Assembly (NCBI GenBank): GCA_037176725.1
Contig: JAZBRS010000026.1
Coordinates: 154,019,501 to 154,083,500, forward strand
Length of the DNA stretch: 64,000 bases
Direction of reading: 5' to 3'
Origin: Posidonia oceanica
Taxonomy: Eukaryota; Streptophyta; Magnoliopsida; Alismatales; Posidoniaceae
Positions 1 through 10,694 of the stretch are shown piece by piece; the first letter of the stretch is position 1, and each line of letters starts with the position of its first letter. The notes below the pieces were generated by a model that was not told where the DNA came from, did no database searches, and saw only the letters and a list, made by a program, of their open reading frames with translations. Made by a program: the position numbers and the translations under genes.

Positions 1-1219
1 GGGGCAGCTGATGGCTCCTCTGAATCATCATGGCGGTCCAGAGATGACCAAAGAGTCCGAATGTAGTACACCATTACTGCATCAGATGGAAGACTGCGCC
101 CCCGAACTTGAATAAGAGGAATGAAACTCAGCCAAGGTGGCACCCCTTTCTTCTGCCCCACCATCTCGAAGCAACGGTGGGAGTTGTACACTACAAAGTG
201 GGTGGGCCCTATCAGCTCCAACTCAACTGAAGAACCCCGTGCCTGGTGCTTATGAGAAAGGGACGTAGAAGGCACAGAAATGTCAATAGGGGCAGCGGAC
301 AAAGAGCAAACCCTTTCCTCAATCAAATCTATCTTCACGGGCCCGAGCCTCGGGAAATGGACCTGCAACTACCTAGAAAGAAAGAAAGGAGAGCCTACAA
401 AATCCCCTCCAGTGGAAACACTGGTCAGGCCAAGATATGTAGCAGCAAGAATGACGACTGAAGGAGAGCGCTAGAAATGCTCATTAAGGCCTATCAAGAA
501 CTCAGTATGATAGACATCTAAGGAGAAATCCTTGGTGACAAATAAAGTGAGGCCTCCAATCAGTAAATGTAGACACACCAGCAGCTGATCCTGAGAGGCA
601 GAGTCCTCAATCCGCCGGAAGCTGAAGTACAAATGCGCCAAGTTGAGTCTACAACCTCTAATCACTGGGAAGGTAGGTGAAAGGGTGAAGATACGGTCTA
701 TGAATGTTTGCATATCTGCTGTTCCATACGGCAATGGGAAGTCAATATCTGGCCGGGCCGCTCCAATCTGAGTTACACCAAGCAGGCCATGAACATCCTC
801 TACTAGGATTGTTGCCTCACAACCCCTAAAGAAGAAAGTATGAGTCTCAGGACTCCAGAAGGCGCATGAGGCATGAAGCAGGGGCCAGTCCAAGTTTGTG
901 CCCAATAAATCGAAAAGTCCATCAAAGCGCGTACAGGCCAAAACAGATTTCCTCTCTCGAGCCCAAAGCACAAAGTCCTTCACCCAAGTGGAGTAGTAGG
1001 GGAAGTCATTGTCAAAGCAAGGTGTTTTGGTAAAATTGAGGATTTCTTGCAAAGAAATTCGGAAGCATGAGGAACAAAGGAGTATGAAGGGACCAATGAA
1101 GAAGATCATACCTTCCCTATCTTGATAAGGGACATCATATGTCCTTCAATCTCTTCCAAAGGTTTTATGACCCCCTTCTTATTGTGCATGAAGACATTGG
1201 GGACTGAACTAGAAGCCAT
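1..1219 (-). pseudogene. PMD-c: plant mobile domain gene, antisense in element D, partial at left edge
   Basis: The PMD is a plant domain known from MAIN/MAIL1-type proteins and from transposons; its biochemical role is not settled. A short first exon starts at ATG 1219 and reads 36 codons to a GT donor at 1111/1110. The main frame (1109 down to 471) carries the PMD-like core: a conserved Trp/Leu region, then 'PETHTFFF', then a 'GCEATILVEDVHGLLG' segment matching the usual 'H..YG.MT..LED...L.GL' pattern. The acceptor does not join the two frames cleanly. After a TAG at 471-473 the same frame stays open to the window edge apart from one more TAG, and this downstream part resembles PMD-a (both hold 'LIG.T.FV.YN..RCF.M'). 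So the stops look like mutations in a longer protein, which ends beyond the window. Confidence 0.65.
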
Positions 1220-2046
1220 GAAAGCAAAAGAGAGGGAAGGAAGAAGCATAAATCAGGAAGAAATCAGTAGAGAGAAAAGGGGCAAGTATGCATGAAAATC
1301 AAAGGGGTGGCCAAGCTTTTAAAAGCACAGGAGGGTCGTCGGAAATCCTTCACGTGGGCATTGAGAAAATTTCGCAAGCATTCTGGAAGATTAGCTAAGA
1401 ACAGGAAAGGAAAGAAAAGTTTCTGGGCTCGCTTCGTTGTACGCGAAACGGGACGCGTCCAACGTTAGCCGCATTAGTTGAAGCATATAACGTTTAGATC
1501 AGTTGCCGGCGTTGGACACAGTGATTGAAGCGGATAACGTTGGCCGCACCAGATGAGGCGTATAACGTTTTATCAGTGACTTAAGTTACTGAACTTGGCC
1601 GGATTGCCCCTTAATCCGTGATTGAGTTGCATGCACCTGTTTTGCCCATCCTAGAGGCTTAACGAAGATGAAATACACGTGTGAGCGTTGGTTTCATATT
1701 TTTTGGACATTCGGGCCAGTCGGAATCTTTGGTTGCTCGTTTCATCAGGTAAATGGCTCGTTAAGGCATTGGCGACTTCAAAATTCAATTTTTAAGCTTC
1801 CAGGTGAAATCTTTCCCTATAACTATGTCATTTACATACTATTTCACTCGAATGTGCTGGTTTCAAGTTAATTTGAATTAAGGGCCATTATTTTACCATA
1901 TTGGTCGCTTAAGCTTACTTTAGCTTTGAGAAAGGTAATTTAAAAGAAGTATTTGACAAGTTTACTATGTGCGTAGAAATCTATATCATTTCAAAATATA
2001 CAATTGTTCTACAAGGTCACTAGGGCATACTCCTGAAGTACAAAAG
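1220..2046. other. Spacer between antisense PMD-b and PMD-c
   Basis: No coding sequence is recognised. It holds a TATA-like TTTTAAAA (1317-1324, - strand) ahead of PMD-c and the AACGTT palindrome cluster. The part at about 1680-2046 is related to 45558-45930 on the + strand, which follows the matching PMD end in fragment E, so this is the conserved 3' flank of the PMD-b type gene. Confidence 0.55.
1454..1570. promoter_or_regulatory. AACGTT palindrome cluster upstream of PMD-c
   Basis: Four AACGTT cores lie at 1461-1466, 1489-1494, 1536-1541 and 1564-1569, in contexts such as GCGTCCAACGTTAGCCGC and GCGTATAACGTT. The cluster is about 130 bp upstream of the TATA-like box of PMD-c. AACGTT is the T-box form of the ACGT core bound by plant bZIP factors; regulatory use here is inferred from its repeated placement. 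Confidence 0.5.
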
Positions 2047-5000
2047 CTAGGGAGCACTCTCTCCCTCACCCTCAGGAGCTGGAGCAGGAGCCGGAGAAGG
2101 GGCAGTAGGGGGACGAGTCGACTGCCGAACCGAAACGCCTGACAGAGCCCTAGAGACAGACCGAGAATAGTGGCTACCCGACTGGTGGCTCGGTACAGAA
2201 GGAACAGGCACCTTGAGCCTAGCACCAGCTGAAAAAGCAAACCTCCGGTAGTGCCCAAGCTCAAGCTTAAGCTGGGAGATAACGCTCGTCGTGCCCTAAG
2301 AAGAGAAGCAGCCCAAAATATCAGATACAAGCAAGGACATGGAAGACGTAAAGAAGCGCTGAATTAAATCATACCACCTGAGATTGGGCAATCGCAGCGT
2401 CCCTATCAGCAACCTGCTGCTCCAGCTCCTGGATCTGAGCGCTACTAGCAGCAACTGTCCCCTCCAGCTCCTCCAACCTCCCGATAGAGCTGGCAGCTAT
2501 GAAGTCACTGGCCCGCTCCCTCAGCTCGCCCTCTAGATAAGCAACCTACAAGCAATGGCGTCAGAACCAAGGGAATTTCAAAAGCAGAAACAAAATAAAG
2601 GCATGTTTACCTTCTCCTGGAGATGGGAGATCTCCTCTGAGTGGTTCGGAGGAGGAGCACTGCTAGTCGAAGGCTAAAAAGAAAGATTCAAGTCAGTTAC
2701 AATTCATAACCAGACTATAAAAGCCACATATGAAGATACCTGAGAGGCAGAGGTACGCAGACGATCAATCTCCCCGGTCAGAACGGAGAGCTGCTGGGTC
2801 AAGTGGTGCTCCTACTGAGCCCGCTCATCGGCCGCCTTGAGCTGCAAAAGAAAGAAAGCAAGTCAGCCAAATTGAATTAACAGTCTACAAAATGAAATTC
2901 AGAAGCTCACCACTATCTCCAGCTGGGCTCAGGAAGACTAAACCTCCTCCAGCAGGGCCGCATGGGACACCACCGCCTCCCCGGGATCTGTGTCCCCCAA
3001 AGGAAGGTTCCCGTGCCCAAAGAAGTGGGACCGGTGGAAGATCATCAGAGAAGAAAACTCCCGGTCTATCCACTCAGCCCACACTGCCTCATCCTCCTCT
3101 GTAGCATCCGTCGGAGCAGGGGAACCACGACGGGCCCAGTCCAGGAGCTGTGGACCGTAGACGTCCACCCAGTGGCGAGCACGGCTGCCCTCGCCGCGTG
3201 TCTCTGGCCAAACTCGGTGAGGAGGAGGTAGAGGTTGAGCCTGCCGGTGCCCCAGCTGTCGTAGCGCCCTGCCAATCTGCTGGAAGTGACAGTGGTTCCA
3301 GCAGTGGATCCATACGTCCTGGTCGAAAATGGCCTGATCACGGGCAATCTCGGGGATGTCCGCATGCTCTCCCTCAGCATAGGGACGCCAAATCACCTGA
3401 AAGGAGCAATACATGTCAGCAAGCAGTATAAATAAATAAACAGTAGCTGAAATTAAAAGAAGTAAGTTACCTGAGCCGGGACAAGGAGCTTGAAAAGCAG
3501 ACGACCGACATAGCGGTTGTCATCTGCAGGCTCGAGGGCCTACTCAGCAGCGGCCCAAAATAGTCCCCGAGGAAAGGGGACACCGGTAGGAGGAACTGGA
3601 GGAGGGGCAGGTCGCAAAAAGGCGAAGTGGTCCCTCGCCCACATCTGCACACAAAACAAGGAAGCTATTAGCAAGAATATAATATCCAATGCAAGCTTAG
3701 ATATGCAGATTTACCTGAAGGAAGGGCAGGTTCCCGCCCAATTGGCGAGAACTACCATCAGTGAAGCGGAATAGGGTGGAGTACAGGTGCACCAAGTTGG
3801 CCGCACCCCAGGCGTACTCTTCCACGCGCTCCAAGTCCGCCAGAAGAGGAAGGAATCACGCCGAGAGCTTCGAGGAAGAGTGCGAAAAGAGCACCTCCCC
3901 GAATAGCACTAGGAGGAAGGCCTGCAGCTGCTGGTCGGCCTCCACACCCAGTCCGGCTACTGTCTCCGCCAGCTCACTCACCCGGCGAACCGCGGAAGTG
4001 ATTACCACGAGCTGCTCCCCGCTCATGGCTAACTGACGTCCAACAAGCTCCTGCGCCAAGGCCGAGTAGCCCAGGCGCACCCGCCCTATCATTGGTCTGC
4101 CGTGACCCAAAGACCAGTCAGCCGCGCCATGTCCTCAAGGGAGAGGACAAACTCGCTCGCCCTCGTGACGATCGAGCTTGTCCGGAAGCTCCACCGCTCT
4201 GCAACCGCCTCCAACAACATCGGACGGAGGGGAAAGTCCGGGATGGACAGGAAATGCCCAAATCCCATCCGATCTAGACGCTCCTGCTGGAAAGAAGCCA
4301 ACAAAGCGTAGGACCGGTGGACCTGACCCCAGTAGCAGCGGGTCACGACTGGTGCTCGACTCTACAAGCAAGCAAGAGAACTATTAGTCAGGATGAAATA
4401 ATTGAACAAAATAAGGAAAAAAATGAAAAGATGTCAACCTGCCTCTTAGAAGCTAGTGTGGCAGTGGCGTACTCTGATCGGGACGTGTCCCTACGTGGTT
4501 CCGATGCCTGCACCTCGTCCCGGGGGATCTGCTCCCGCCAGTAGTTCAGGGGATCCCTCGCATCGCCCTCCGCCTCCCGTCGGACGAAGTCGACCATGTT
4601 CCACCACTAGCCGTCGTCCTCGCCAAACTGCGAAAGGAAGGAGTCAACTGGCCTCGCCTCTAGCACCTCTGAGGGCCTCGCCTCGTCTAGGCCGACCTCA
4701 GGCCTCGTCTATGAGACCGTCTCCTCTGAATCCTCATAGCTGAAAGAGCTGCTGGAACCGGAGACCGCCTTCGCCGTCGTCTCTACGGCCTCCCCGGAAC
4801 CAGAGTCCCCTCCCACGGTAGCCTTACTGGCCGTCGCCTCCGCCTCCATGGCGTCGCCACCAATCGCCACCGCGGCCTCCGCGGTACCACCATCGACAGC
4901 CCCCGTCTTCGCTCCCGCAGCCTCGACATCGCCACCGGTCGTCGCCCCAAGACCCGCCATGGCACCACCAGCCTCCGCCACCTCCGCCGTAGTTCGGCCG

Positions 5001-5407
5001 GCCTCCACGGCCACCCCAGCGGCCATTCCAAGATCAGCCACCTCGGCCACAGTCCCTACAGCCGCAGAACCTGCCTCCACCCACGTGCCCTCGCCTACCA
5101 CGGCCTCACTGGCGCCTCCCCCAGTCCTCGCCGCTGTTTCCCGTGCCGCTGGACCCGCAGCCGTCGCCTCCGACACAGCCTCGCCGAAGGGGGAAGGGCC
5201 TGTCCGAGCCCTCTTAGCCGCCCGGGTGTAGAAATGGTAGATTCGCTTCTCTATCAAGGTAGGCTCGCCAGAATGAGGAGGAAAGCCGCCGGAAAGGTCG
5301 CTGGCGCCGGAGAAGAAGAAGAAAGGAGGAGCAGATGGCCACCCGTGGCATAGGATGAGGGCTTTATACCTTTCAATGTTGTACGCGTGAATCTCAACAT
5401 CCAACAC
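2047..5407 (-). pseudogene. PMD-b: multi-exon plant mobile domain gene with coiled-coil tail, antisense in element D
   Basis: Read on the - strand it has a long Ala/Gly/Glu/Val-rich N-terminal part (5407-4709), an acidic segment with 'WREQIPRDEVQASEPRR' (about 4550-4490), and a PMD core at about 4375-4089 ('RPMLLEAVAERWSF', then 'SEFVLSLEDMARLTGL'). Helical segments follow to about 3720, then an exon at 3414-2938 with 'WIHCWNHCHFQQIGRAL'. The C-terminal exons are coiled-coil rich (about 2850-2390) and end in a Ser/Arg/Pro/Ala-rich tail stopping at TAG 2047-2049. Introns with GT..AG ends separate several blocks, for example near 4440-4375. A frameshift near 4090 and several TAG codons (after 4709, near 4609 and in the 3540 exon) mark it as decayed. 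The last two exons match fragment E at 44950-45557. The true start codon is unclear, because the first codons of the long frame overlap promoter-like sequence. Confidence 0.65.
5362..5368 (-). promoter_or_regulatory. TATA box candidate for PMD-b
   Basis: TATAAAG on the - strand, directly downstream of an AACGTT cluster and upstream of the PMD-b N-terminal region. Confidence 0.4.
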
Positions 5408-5526
5408 CTCGGGAAGAAAGAATGTTATACGCGCCCTATGACGTGTTCAACATTTTGCGAGTTAAAACGTTAGCCGCTGGTTCCCAGCGTACAACGTTGG
5501 ACGCTCCATTTTCAGCATACAACACT
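5379..5526. promoter_or_regulatory. AACGTT palindrome cluster upstream of PMD-b
   Basis: AACGTT cores at 5466-5471 and 5493-5498 sit among GTTATACGC, GTTGTACGCG and CAGCGTACAACGTTGGACGC words. A GCTGG..CCAGC inverted pair lies between the two cores. The cluster begins about 10 bp upstream of the PMD-b TATA candidate. It also lies downstream of PMD-a, so it fills the intergenic spacer. Confidence 0.5.
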
Positions 5527-5792
5527 TTAAGTTCAGGGAAGTGTTCTGAATTCTGATACTCTCATTCAACTCATACAAATTCATTCAAAAGAGACCAAAG
5601 AGATGAAATAAATTTTATTGATGATAAATGATACATTTCTAACTACATTTTCTGTCTTTTTGAAGGAAATTCAATGAACAATTTAGGACGCACGCCCTCA
5701 TACCAAGCGTCATAAGTTGTAAGAGAGATGGCTTCACAGTTTGCGTTCGAGTTCTCCCATGCAGAAAGGACTCGGTTTCACCCCTTCCCGTC

Positions 5793-6994
5793 TCAAGTAC
5801 CAGCCTGGTAGAAGACCTAGATGATTTCCCCAGGGGTGTCCCTCAAGCGCGGGAGAAACATATCAGAGAAGCGCGGCAAGGGAGGTATAGTCCGAGGAGT
5901 ACCCAGCATTGAGAAGCATCGCTAAGGGTTGTACCTCACAAACTCGGTCGCCCCAATCAGCGTCAGGAAATACTCCGAGTTAGACACTGTCCTGAAAGAC
6001 GAGGGGGGACTGAAGAAGTCCATCTGGGACTTGACCTCGCAAGTGCATAAACGGCGAATGAGCTCCTCCAAGGGAATGCTAGCATCAAGAGCAGGCAGAA
6101 GAAAATGCTCCTCCAGCCAGTGCAGAACTAAGAACGGCGAGCCAAAGAATGGCCCCTCGAGGCAGGCACTGGATAAGCCTTGGATGGTAAAAGCCAAAAC
6201 AGATTGACTCAAACATTTCTTTGGGTTGCGCATGCAGATGCACATGAGCTCAGCATGGAAGGCACTAATAGTCAGAGCTTCATTTGGGAAGAGCACCAGC
6301 CCCCCGATCAGAATAAAGACGCATTCCAAGCAAGAAGCCTCAGAGCGGATACTGTCGCGCTGTTTCCAGAAAAATTTCCACAAGGAGAAGAGTTTGATAC
6401 AGCCATCCAGCACTAGGTCCTCCAGCACAACAACAGAGCCAAAGATGCGCTTTAAGAGAGAAAAAGAACCTACCACCCCGATTGGCAAAAGGTAGGCATC
6501 CCTGCAGTAAATGGATGGGTTGGCATGTCGAGTACCTAGGAGGGTGCTCACCTCCTCCAAAAGAATGGTCAATTCCCCCGAAGAAGAAAAGAACGTGTGA
6601 GTCAAAGGATTCCACAGCCCACAGAGGCCGAAGAGCACCTTCCAGTCAATAGGCTGCCGCAGTTGGCGAAGGGCCTGATAGAGACCAGCCTCCTCCAAGC
6701 GCTCCTGATACTTCTTCAAAGCCCAAGAGCGGAATTGTTGAACCCAGTTCAGCTGATAGGCTTTCGAGTCACGGTCGTTGTTGACAGAAGATAGGGGCTA
6801 TAAAGTAAGGAAAAATCAGCAGAAGTATGAGAATGGGAGTATGGGGAAATGATGAAAACAGGGAGTACCCTCTCATGCACCAACAGGTTCGCCAAATGGT
6901 TGGGTATAGCCTCCAGCCGGAGTTGCACCATGTCAGAAGGAGAGGAGAAGACGGCCACTTGGAAAGCATGACGTGGGATATCACTCAAATCCAT
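5793..6994 (-). pseudogene. PMD-a: two-exon plant mobile domain gene, antisense in element D, nearly open
   Basis: Exon 1 runs from ATG 6994 to 6869 (42 codons), then comes a GT donor at 6868 and an AG acceptor at 6799/6798. Exon 2 starts at 6797 in phase and is open to TAG 5922-5924, giving about 333 residues without a stop. The core has 'SWALKKYQERLEEAGLYQAL', then 'LFGLCGLWNPLTHTFF', then 'GELTILLEEVSTLLG', the typical PMD series of aromatic, 'THTF' and 'LLEEV..LLG' motifs. The paralogue PMD-c continues across the matching position, and here too the frame goes on ('RCFSMLGTPRTIPPLPRF') to TGA 5793-5795 with one more TAG. The TAG at 5922 therefore looks like a CAG-to-TAG change. It is the best preserved PMD frame in the window. 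A function in the element is unknown. Confidence 0.65.
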
Positions 6995-7080
6995 GAGAAG
7001 AAGCACAAGCCCTAGCAAGCAAAAATCAATAAGGGAAGGAAGATAAATGTTTGAACTACAAGATTCAAGCCAAGAGGAGG

Positions 7081-7089
7081 TCTAATATA
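7081..7089 (-). promoter_or_regulatory. TATA-like box for PMD-a
   Basis: TATATTAGA on the - strand, about 90 bp upstream of ATG 6994 and downstream of the AACGTT cluster at 7186-7266. Confidence 0.35.
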
Positions 7090-7185
7090 GGCTGTGGAGC
7101 CTTCATCGGAATGGAAACCCAAATAAAATTGGAGATTTACTGCCAAAATGGTGGTGCCCGAATAGGAAAGACAGCAGCCTGCTCG

Positions 7186-7266
7186 CGACGTTATACGCGG
7201 CCGCAATGTCGTCCAATGTTAGCCACGATTCTTCAGGCGTCCAACGTTGAACGCTAACAATCAAGT
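7186..7266. promoter_or_regulatory. AACGTT palindrome cluster upstream of PMD-a
   Basis: Holds GACGTTATACGCGG, GTCCAATGTTAGCC and GGCGTCCAACGTTGAACGC (core at 7242-7247). It lies about 100 bp upstream of the TATA-like box, the same placement as at PMD-b and PMD-c. Confidence 0.5.
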
Positions 7267-7360
7267 GTCCAACAAGTCAAAGCAGAATTAAGAGCAGAAC
7301 AGCAAGAGCCCTGGAGCACAACCGGGCCAACAAAGCAAGCAAAGCCAAAGAAGTATCCTT

Positions 7361-8456
7361 TTCGACTCCCTTGGGCCATCCCCTAGGCATGTCATGTTTT
7401 TTATTTTCGACTCCCTTGGGCCATCCCCTAGGCACGTCATGTTGTTATTTTCGACTCCCTTGGGCCATCCCCTAGGCATGTCATGTTTTTTATTTTCGAC
7501 TCCCTTGGGCCATCCCCTAGGCATGTCATATTTTTTATTTTCGACTCCCTTGGGCCATCCCCTAGGCATGTCATGCTTTATTTTCGACTCCCTTGGGCCA
7601 TCCCCTAGGCATGTCATGTTTTTTATTTTCGACTCCCTTGGGCCATTCCCTAGGCACGTCATGCTTTATTTTCGGCTCCCTTGGGCCATCCTCTAGGTAC
7701 GTCATGTTGTTATTTTCGACTCCCTTGGGCCATCCCCTAGGCATGTCATGCTTTATTTTTGACTCCCTTGGGCCATCCCCTAGGCACGTCATGTTGTTAT
7801 TTTCGACTCCCTTGGGCCATCCCCTAGGCATGTCGTGTTTTTATTTTCGACTCCCTTGGGCCATCCCTTAGGCACGTCATGTTGTTATTTTCGACTCCCT
7901 TGGGCCATCCCCTAGGCACGTCATGTTTTTGTTTTTGACTCCCTTGGGCCATCCTCTAGGCATGTCATGCTTTATTTTTGACTCCCTTGGGCCATCCCCT
8001 AGGCACGTCATGTTGTTATTTTCGACTTCCTTGGGCCATCCCCTAGGCATGCCGTGTTTTTATTTTCGACTCCCTTGGGCCATCCCCTAGGCATGTCATG
8101 TTTTTATTTTCGACTCCCTTGGGCCATCCCCTAGGCACGTCATGTTGTTATTTTCGACTCCCTTGGGCCATCCCCTAGGCACGTCATGTTTTTGTTTTAG
8201 ACTCCCTTGGGCCATCCTCTAGGCATGTCATGCTTTATTTTTGACTCCCTTGGGCCATCCCCTAGGCACGTCATGTTGTTATTTTCGACTCCCTTGGGCC
8301 ATCCCCTAGGCATGTCATGCTTTATTTTTGACTCCCTTGGGCCATCCCTTAGGCACGTCATGTTGTTATTTTCGACTCCCTTGGGCCATCCCCTAGGCAC
8401 GTCATGCTTTATTTTCGACTCCCTTGGGCCATCCCCTAGGCATGTCATGTTTTTAT
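7361..8456 (+). repeat. Minisatellite R1, about 24 copies of a 45-bp unit
   Basis: The unit begins CGACTCCCTTGGGCCATCCC, continues with CTAGGCATGTCATG and ends in a T/A-rich run. Lengths vary by 1-3 bp in the T run and most copies differ at few positions. Long frames across it on both strands are artefacts of the repeat. Such arrays upstream of the 3' LTR are a known trait of Tat/Ogre elements. Confidence 0.9.
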
Positions 8457-8489
8457 TTCCACCCCCCTTGGGCAAGCCCCTCGGCAAAT

Positions 8490-9205
8490 CTGAAAGAATC
8501 CCGGAGCGCAACCAGACAAACAAAGCAAAATAATCCAAAAGCAGGTACACGGAGCACAACCGGACAAACAAAGCAAACCCCAATCTCAAAGATCCCTGGA
8601 GCATAACCGGGACATTAAAGCAAAGATCCCCGGAGCATAACCGGGATAACAAAGCAAACCAATCAAGAAAAGTTCCCCGGAGCATAACCGGGACACCAAA
8701 GCAAAGATCCCCGGAGCATAACCGGGACACCAAAGCATAGATCCCCGGAGCATAACCGGGACATCAAAGCAAAGAACCCCGGAGCATAACCGGGATAACA
8801 AAGCAAACCTATCAAGAAAAGATCCCTAGAGCATAACCAAGACACTAAAGCAAAGATCCCCGGAGCATAACTGGGACACCAAAGCAAAGATCCCCGGAGC
8901 ATAATCGAGACACCAAAGCAAAGATCCCTGGAGCATAACTGGGACATCAAAGCAAAGATCCTCGGAGCATAACCAGGACACCAAAGCAAAGAACCCTGGA
9001 GCATAACCGGGACATCAAAGCAAACCCTGGAGCGCAACTGGACAAACAAAGCAAGCCAATCAAAAGCAGGTACCTCGGAGCACAATCGGACAACAAAGCA
9101 AACCTCGGAGCATGACTGGACAAACAAAGCAACCCCTGAGCACAACCGGACAAACAAAGCAAAACCAATCAGCAGAAAGATCCCCGGAGCATAACCGGGT
9201 CAACA
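8490..9205 (+). repeat. Minisatellite R2, about 20 copies of a 33-36-bp unit
   Basis: The unit reads roughly AGATCCCCGGAGCATAACCG then GGACACCAAAGCAA. CCCGG and CCGGG flank AGCATAA, so each unit can fold as a small hairpin. Copies at both ends are more diverged (for example CGGAGCGCAACCAGACAAAC). Confidence 0.85.
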
Positions 9206-9720
9206 AAGCAAAGCCAACGGTATTAGTGAACCCACTGTTCACTAACTCCCGGGTCAGAAGATGATGGTCCCCACTGAAAATGTAGGCAACATTCAATGAA
9301 AGGACACTTGATTCTGGTGAATAAAGCCAACGGTGTTGATGGACTCATCGTTCATTGATTCTGGGTCACGAGATGACGGTCTCTGTCGAGAATGTAGGCA
9401 ACATTCAATGAAAGGACACCTAATTGTGATGAATAGAGCCAACGCGGTCGGCAGAGAAGAGATCATTTCTCCTTTTGCCTGGGAGCATCATAGACCTCTC
9501 GCTCACCAACCCACGTATCATGAGACGACGGTCCCCTGGGAGAGTGTAGGCTACACTCGAGGAGAGGGCACCTGATCATGACAAATTGCATTCATGCATG
9601 TGTCAGTCCGCCTTGGGTGGTGAGAAAAATTCCTGAGCCAACCTGGTATACAAATTAAAGCCGACGATGATGGAGGAACCTCATTACCTAGGGTCATGCA
9701 TTGCATATCATGACCCCTTT
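9206..9720 (+). repeat. Degenerate repeat R3, units of about 110-220 bp
   Basis: Units start GCCAACGGT (about 9207, 9327), GCCAACGCGG (9439) and GCCGACGATG (about 9661). They share a middle part with 'GATGATGGTCCC' and 'AATGTAGGCAACATTCAATG' and end in GGACACTTGATT-like words. Divergence grows to the right. Confidence 0.65.
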
Positions 9721-9804
9721 TTGCATTCCCGTCAGCATGCATCCATGCATAGCGCATTGTATTACATTCGCATTGAGTGGTCGTCGGAATCATTAGCTAT
9801 CCAT

Positions 9805-9960
9805 CCTTTTAGTTTGACCCCCGCGGGCAATCCCCATGGCATGTCTTTTAGTTTGACCCCCGCGGGCAATCCCCGTGGCAGTGTCCTTTAGTTTGACCCC
9901 CTCGGCTTATCGTTAGTTTGTTCCCCTTAGGCAATCCCCTTGGTCGTGTTTCTTTAACCG
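9805..9960 (+). repeat. Short repeat R4, about four copies of a 38-bp unit
   Basis: The unit is TTTAGTTTGACCCCCGCGGG followed by CAATCCCCATGGCATGTC. The last copies are shortened and changed. The pattern of a C-rich half followed by a G-rich half resembles R1 and R2 in style, though not in sequence. Confidence 0.65.
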
Positions 9961-10083
9961 ACCCTCTTTGTGTCCCGTCCAAGTTTGGTGGCAGCAAGCA
10001 TTGGATTTCATTTAGGACCCCTAGGTAGCGCCACACGGGGGTATCGTCTCGCCTTGTAGATAGCTTTGTGCCGAAGCCATCTT

Positions 10084-10098
10084 CAAGGAGGGGCAATC
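10084..10098 (+). other. Polypurine tract of element D
   Basis: CAAGGAGGGGCAATC lies directly before the LTR start TGTAGATACCCC. Element C has GGGAGGGGCATC at the same place, so the GGAGGGGCA core is shared. It would prime plus-strand DNA synthesis. Confidence 0.75.
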
Positions 10099-10329
10099 TG
10101 TAGATACCCCGTTTTGGCACTCCCTTCATGTTAGGATAGTCTCTTGCATTAGGTCGCTCTTAGAAGCCCTCCACCCATTCCTGAATGTCTCACTTGAGCC
10201 AAATGTTCCCCTCAAGGTCCAAAATGCTATCCTTATCTAAGCCCCAAATGTTAGCAACCTGAGTGTTCTTCACGTCCTGACCAAATTTGGAAGTTAAACT
10301 GATTAAGGGTGTTGTCCGCTGGCTTGTCA

Positions 10330-10622
10330 GCGTACAACGTTGGCCACTGGTTTTCCAGTGGCTAACATTGGCCGTTGCTTTTCCAGCGTCCAACGTGGCA
10401 ACCCAGTCACCCAAAGCTTTCCTTATTTGGCCTAATCCAAAAATCATGTTTTTGCCTTCTTTGGAACTTGTTGACCGGTCAAAGCCATAACAGCCGAGTT
10501 TAATCACACTTAAAGACTCCTTAATTGGAGAATCTTCTTTGATCCTGATAGTTATGCCTCGGAGGTCGTTATACGCAGGTACTCTCGCTTATAACGTAAT
10601 ACGCTGGTTTTCCAGCATATAA
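10330..10622 (+). promoter_or_regulatory. Palindrome clusters in the U3 of LTR D
   Basis: First cluster (10330-10400): CAGCGTACAACGTTGGCCAC with core 10336-10341, then CTGGTTTTCCAG, then CAGCGTCCAACGTGG. Second cluster (10566-10622): CGTTATACGC, CTTATAACGTAATACGCTGG, then TTTTCCAGCATATAAC. The second ends about 65 bp upstream of the LTR TATA box. These are the same words as upstream of the three antisense PMD genes. Confidence 0.55.
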
Positions 10623-10687
10623 CACATCTGAAACAGGAAACTCTGCTGACTTGGCATTTGTGTCCTTTTTTGTTCCTCCCTTGCTTC

Positions 10688-10694
10688 TATAAAA
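10688..10694 (+). promoter_or_regulatory. TATA box of LTR D
   Basis: TATAAAA in the context CTTCTATAAAAGCAGGGG, about 590 bp into the LTR. It marks the U3/R region. Confidence 0.65.

Noticed and set aside
4848..5231. Ala/Pro-rich + strand frame
   Set aside because: Shadow of the low-complexity N-terminal part of PMD-b on the other strand.
7361..8456. Long repetitive proteins ('MGHPLGMSCF' and 'MTCLGDGPRESK' types) on both strands
   Set aside because: They arise because the 45-bp unit is a multiple of three; no domain, and frames shift with T-run length.
8490..9205. CRISPR-like array
   Set aside because: Units are head-to-tail with no unique spacers, in plant retroelement DNA; it is a minisatellite.
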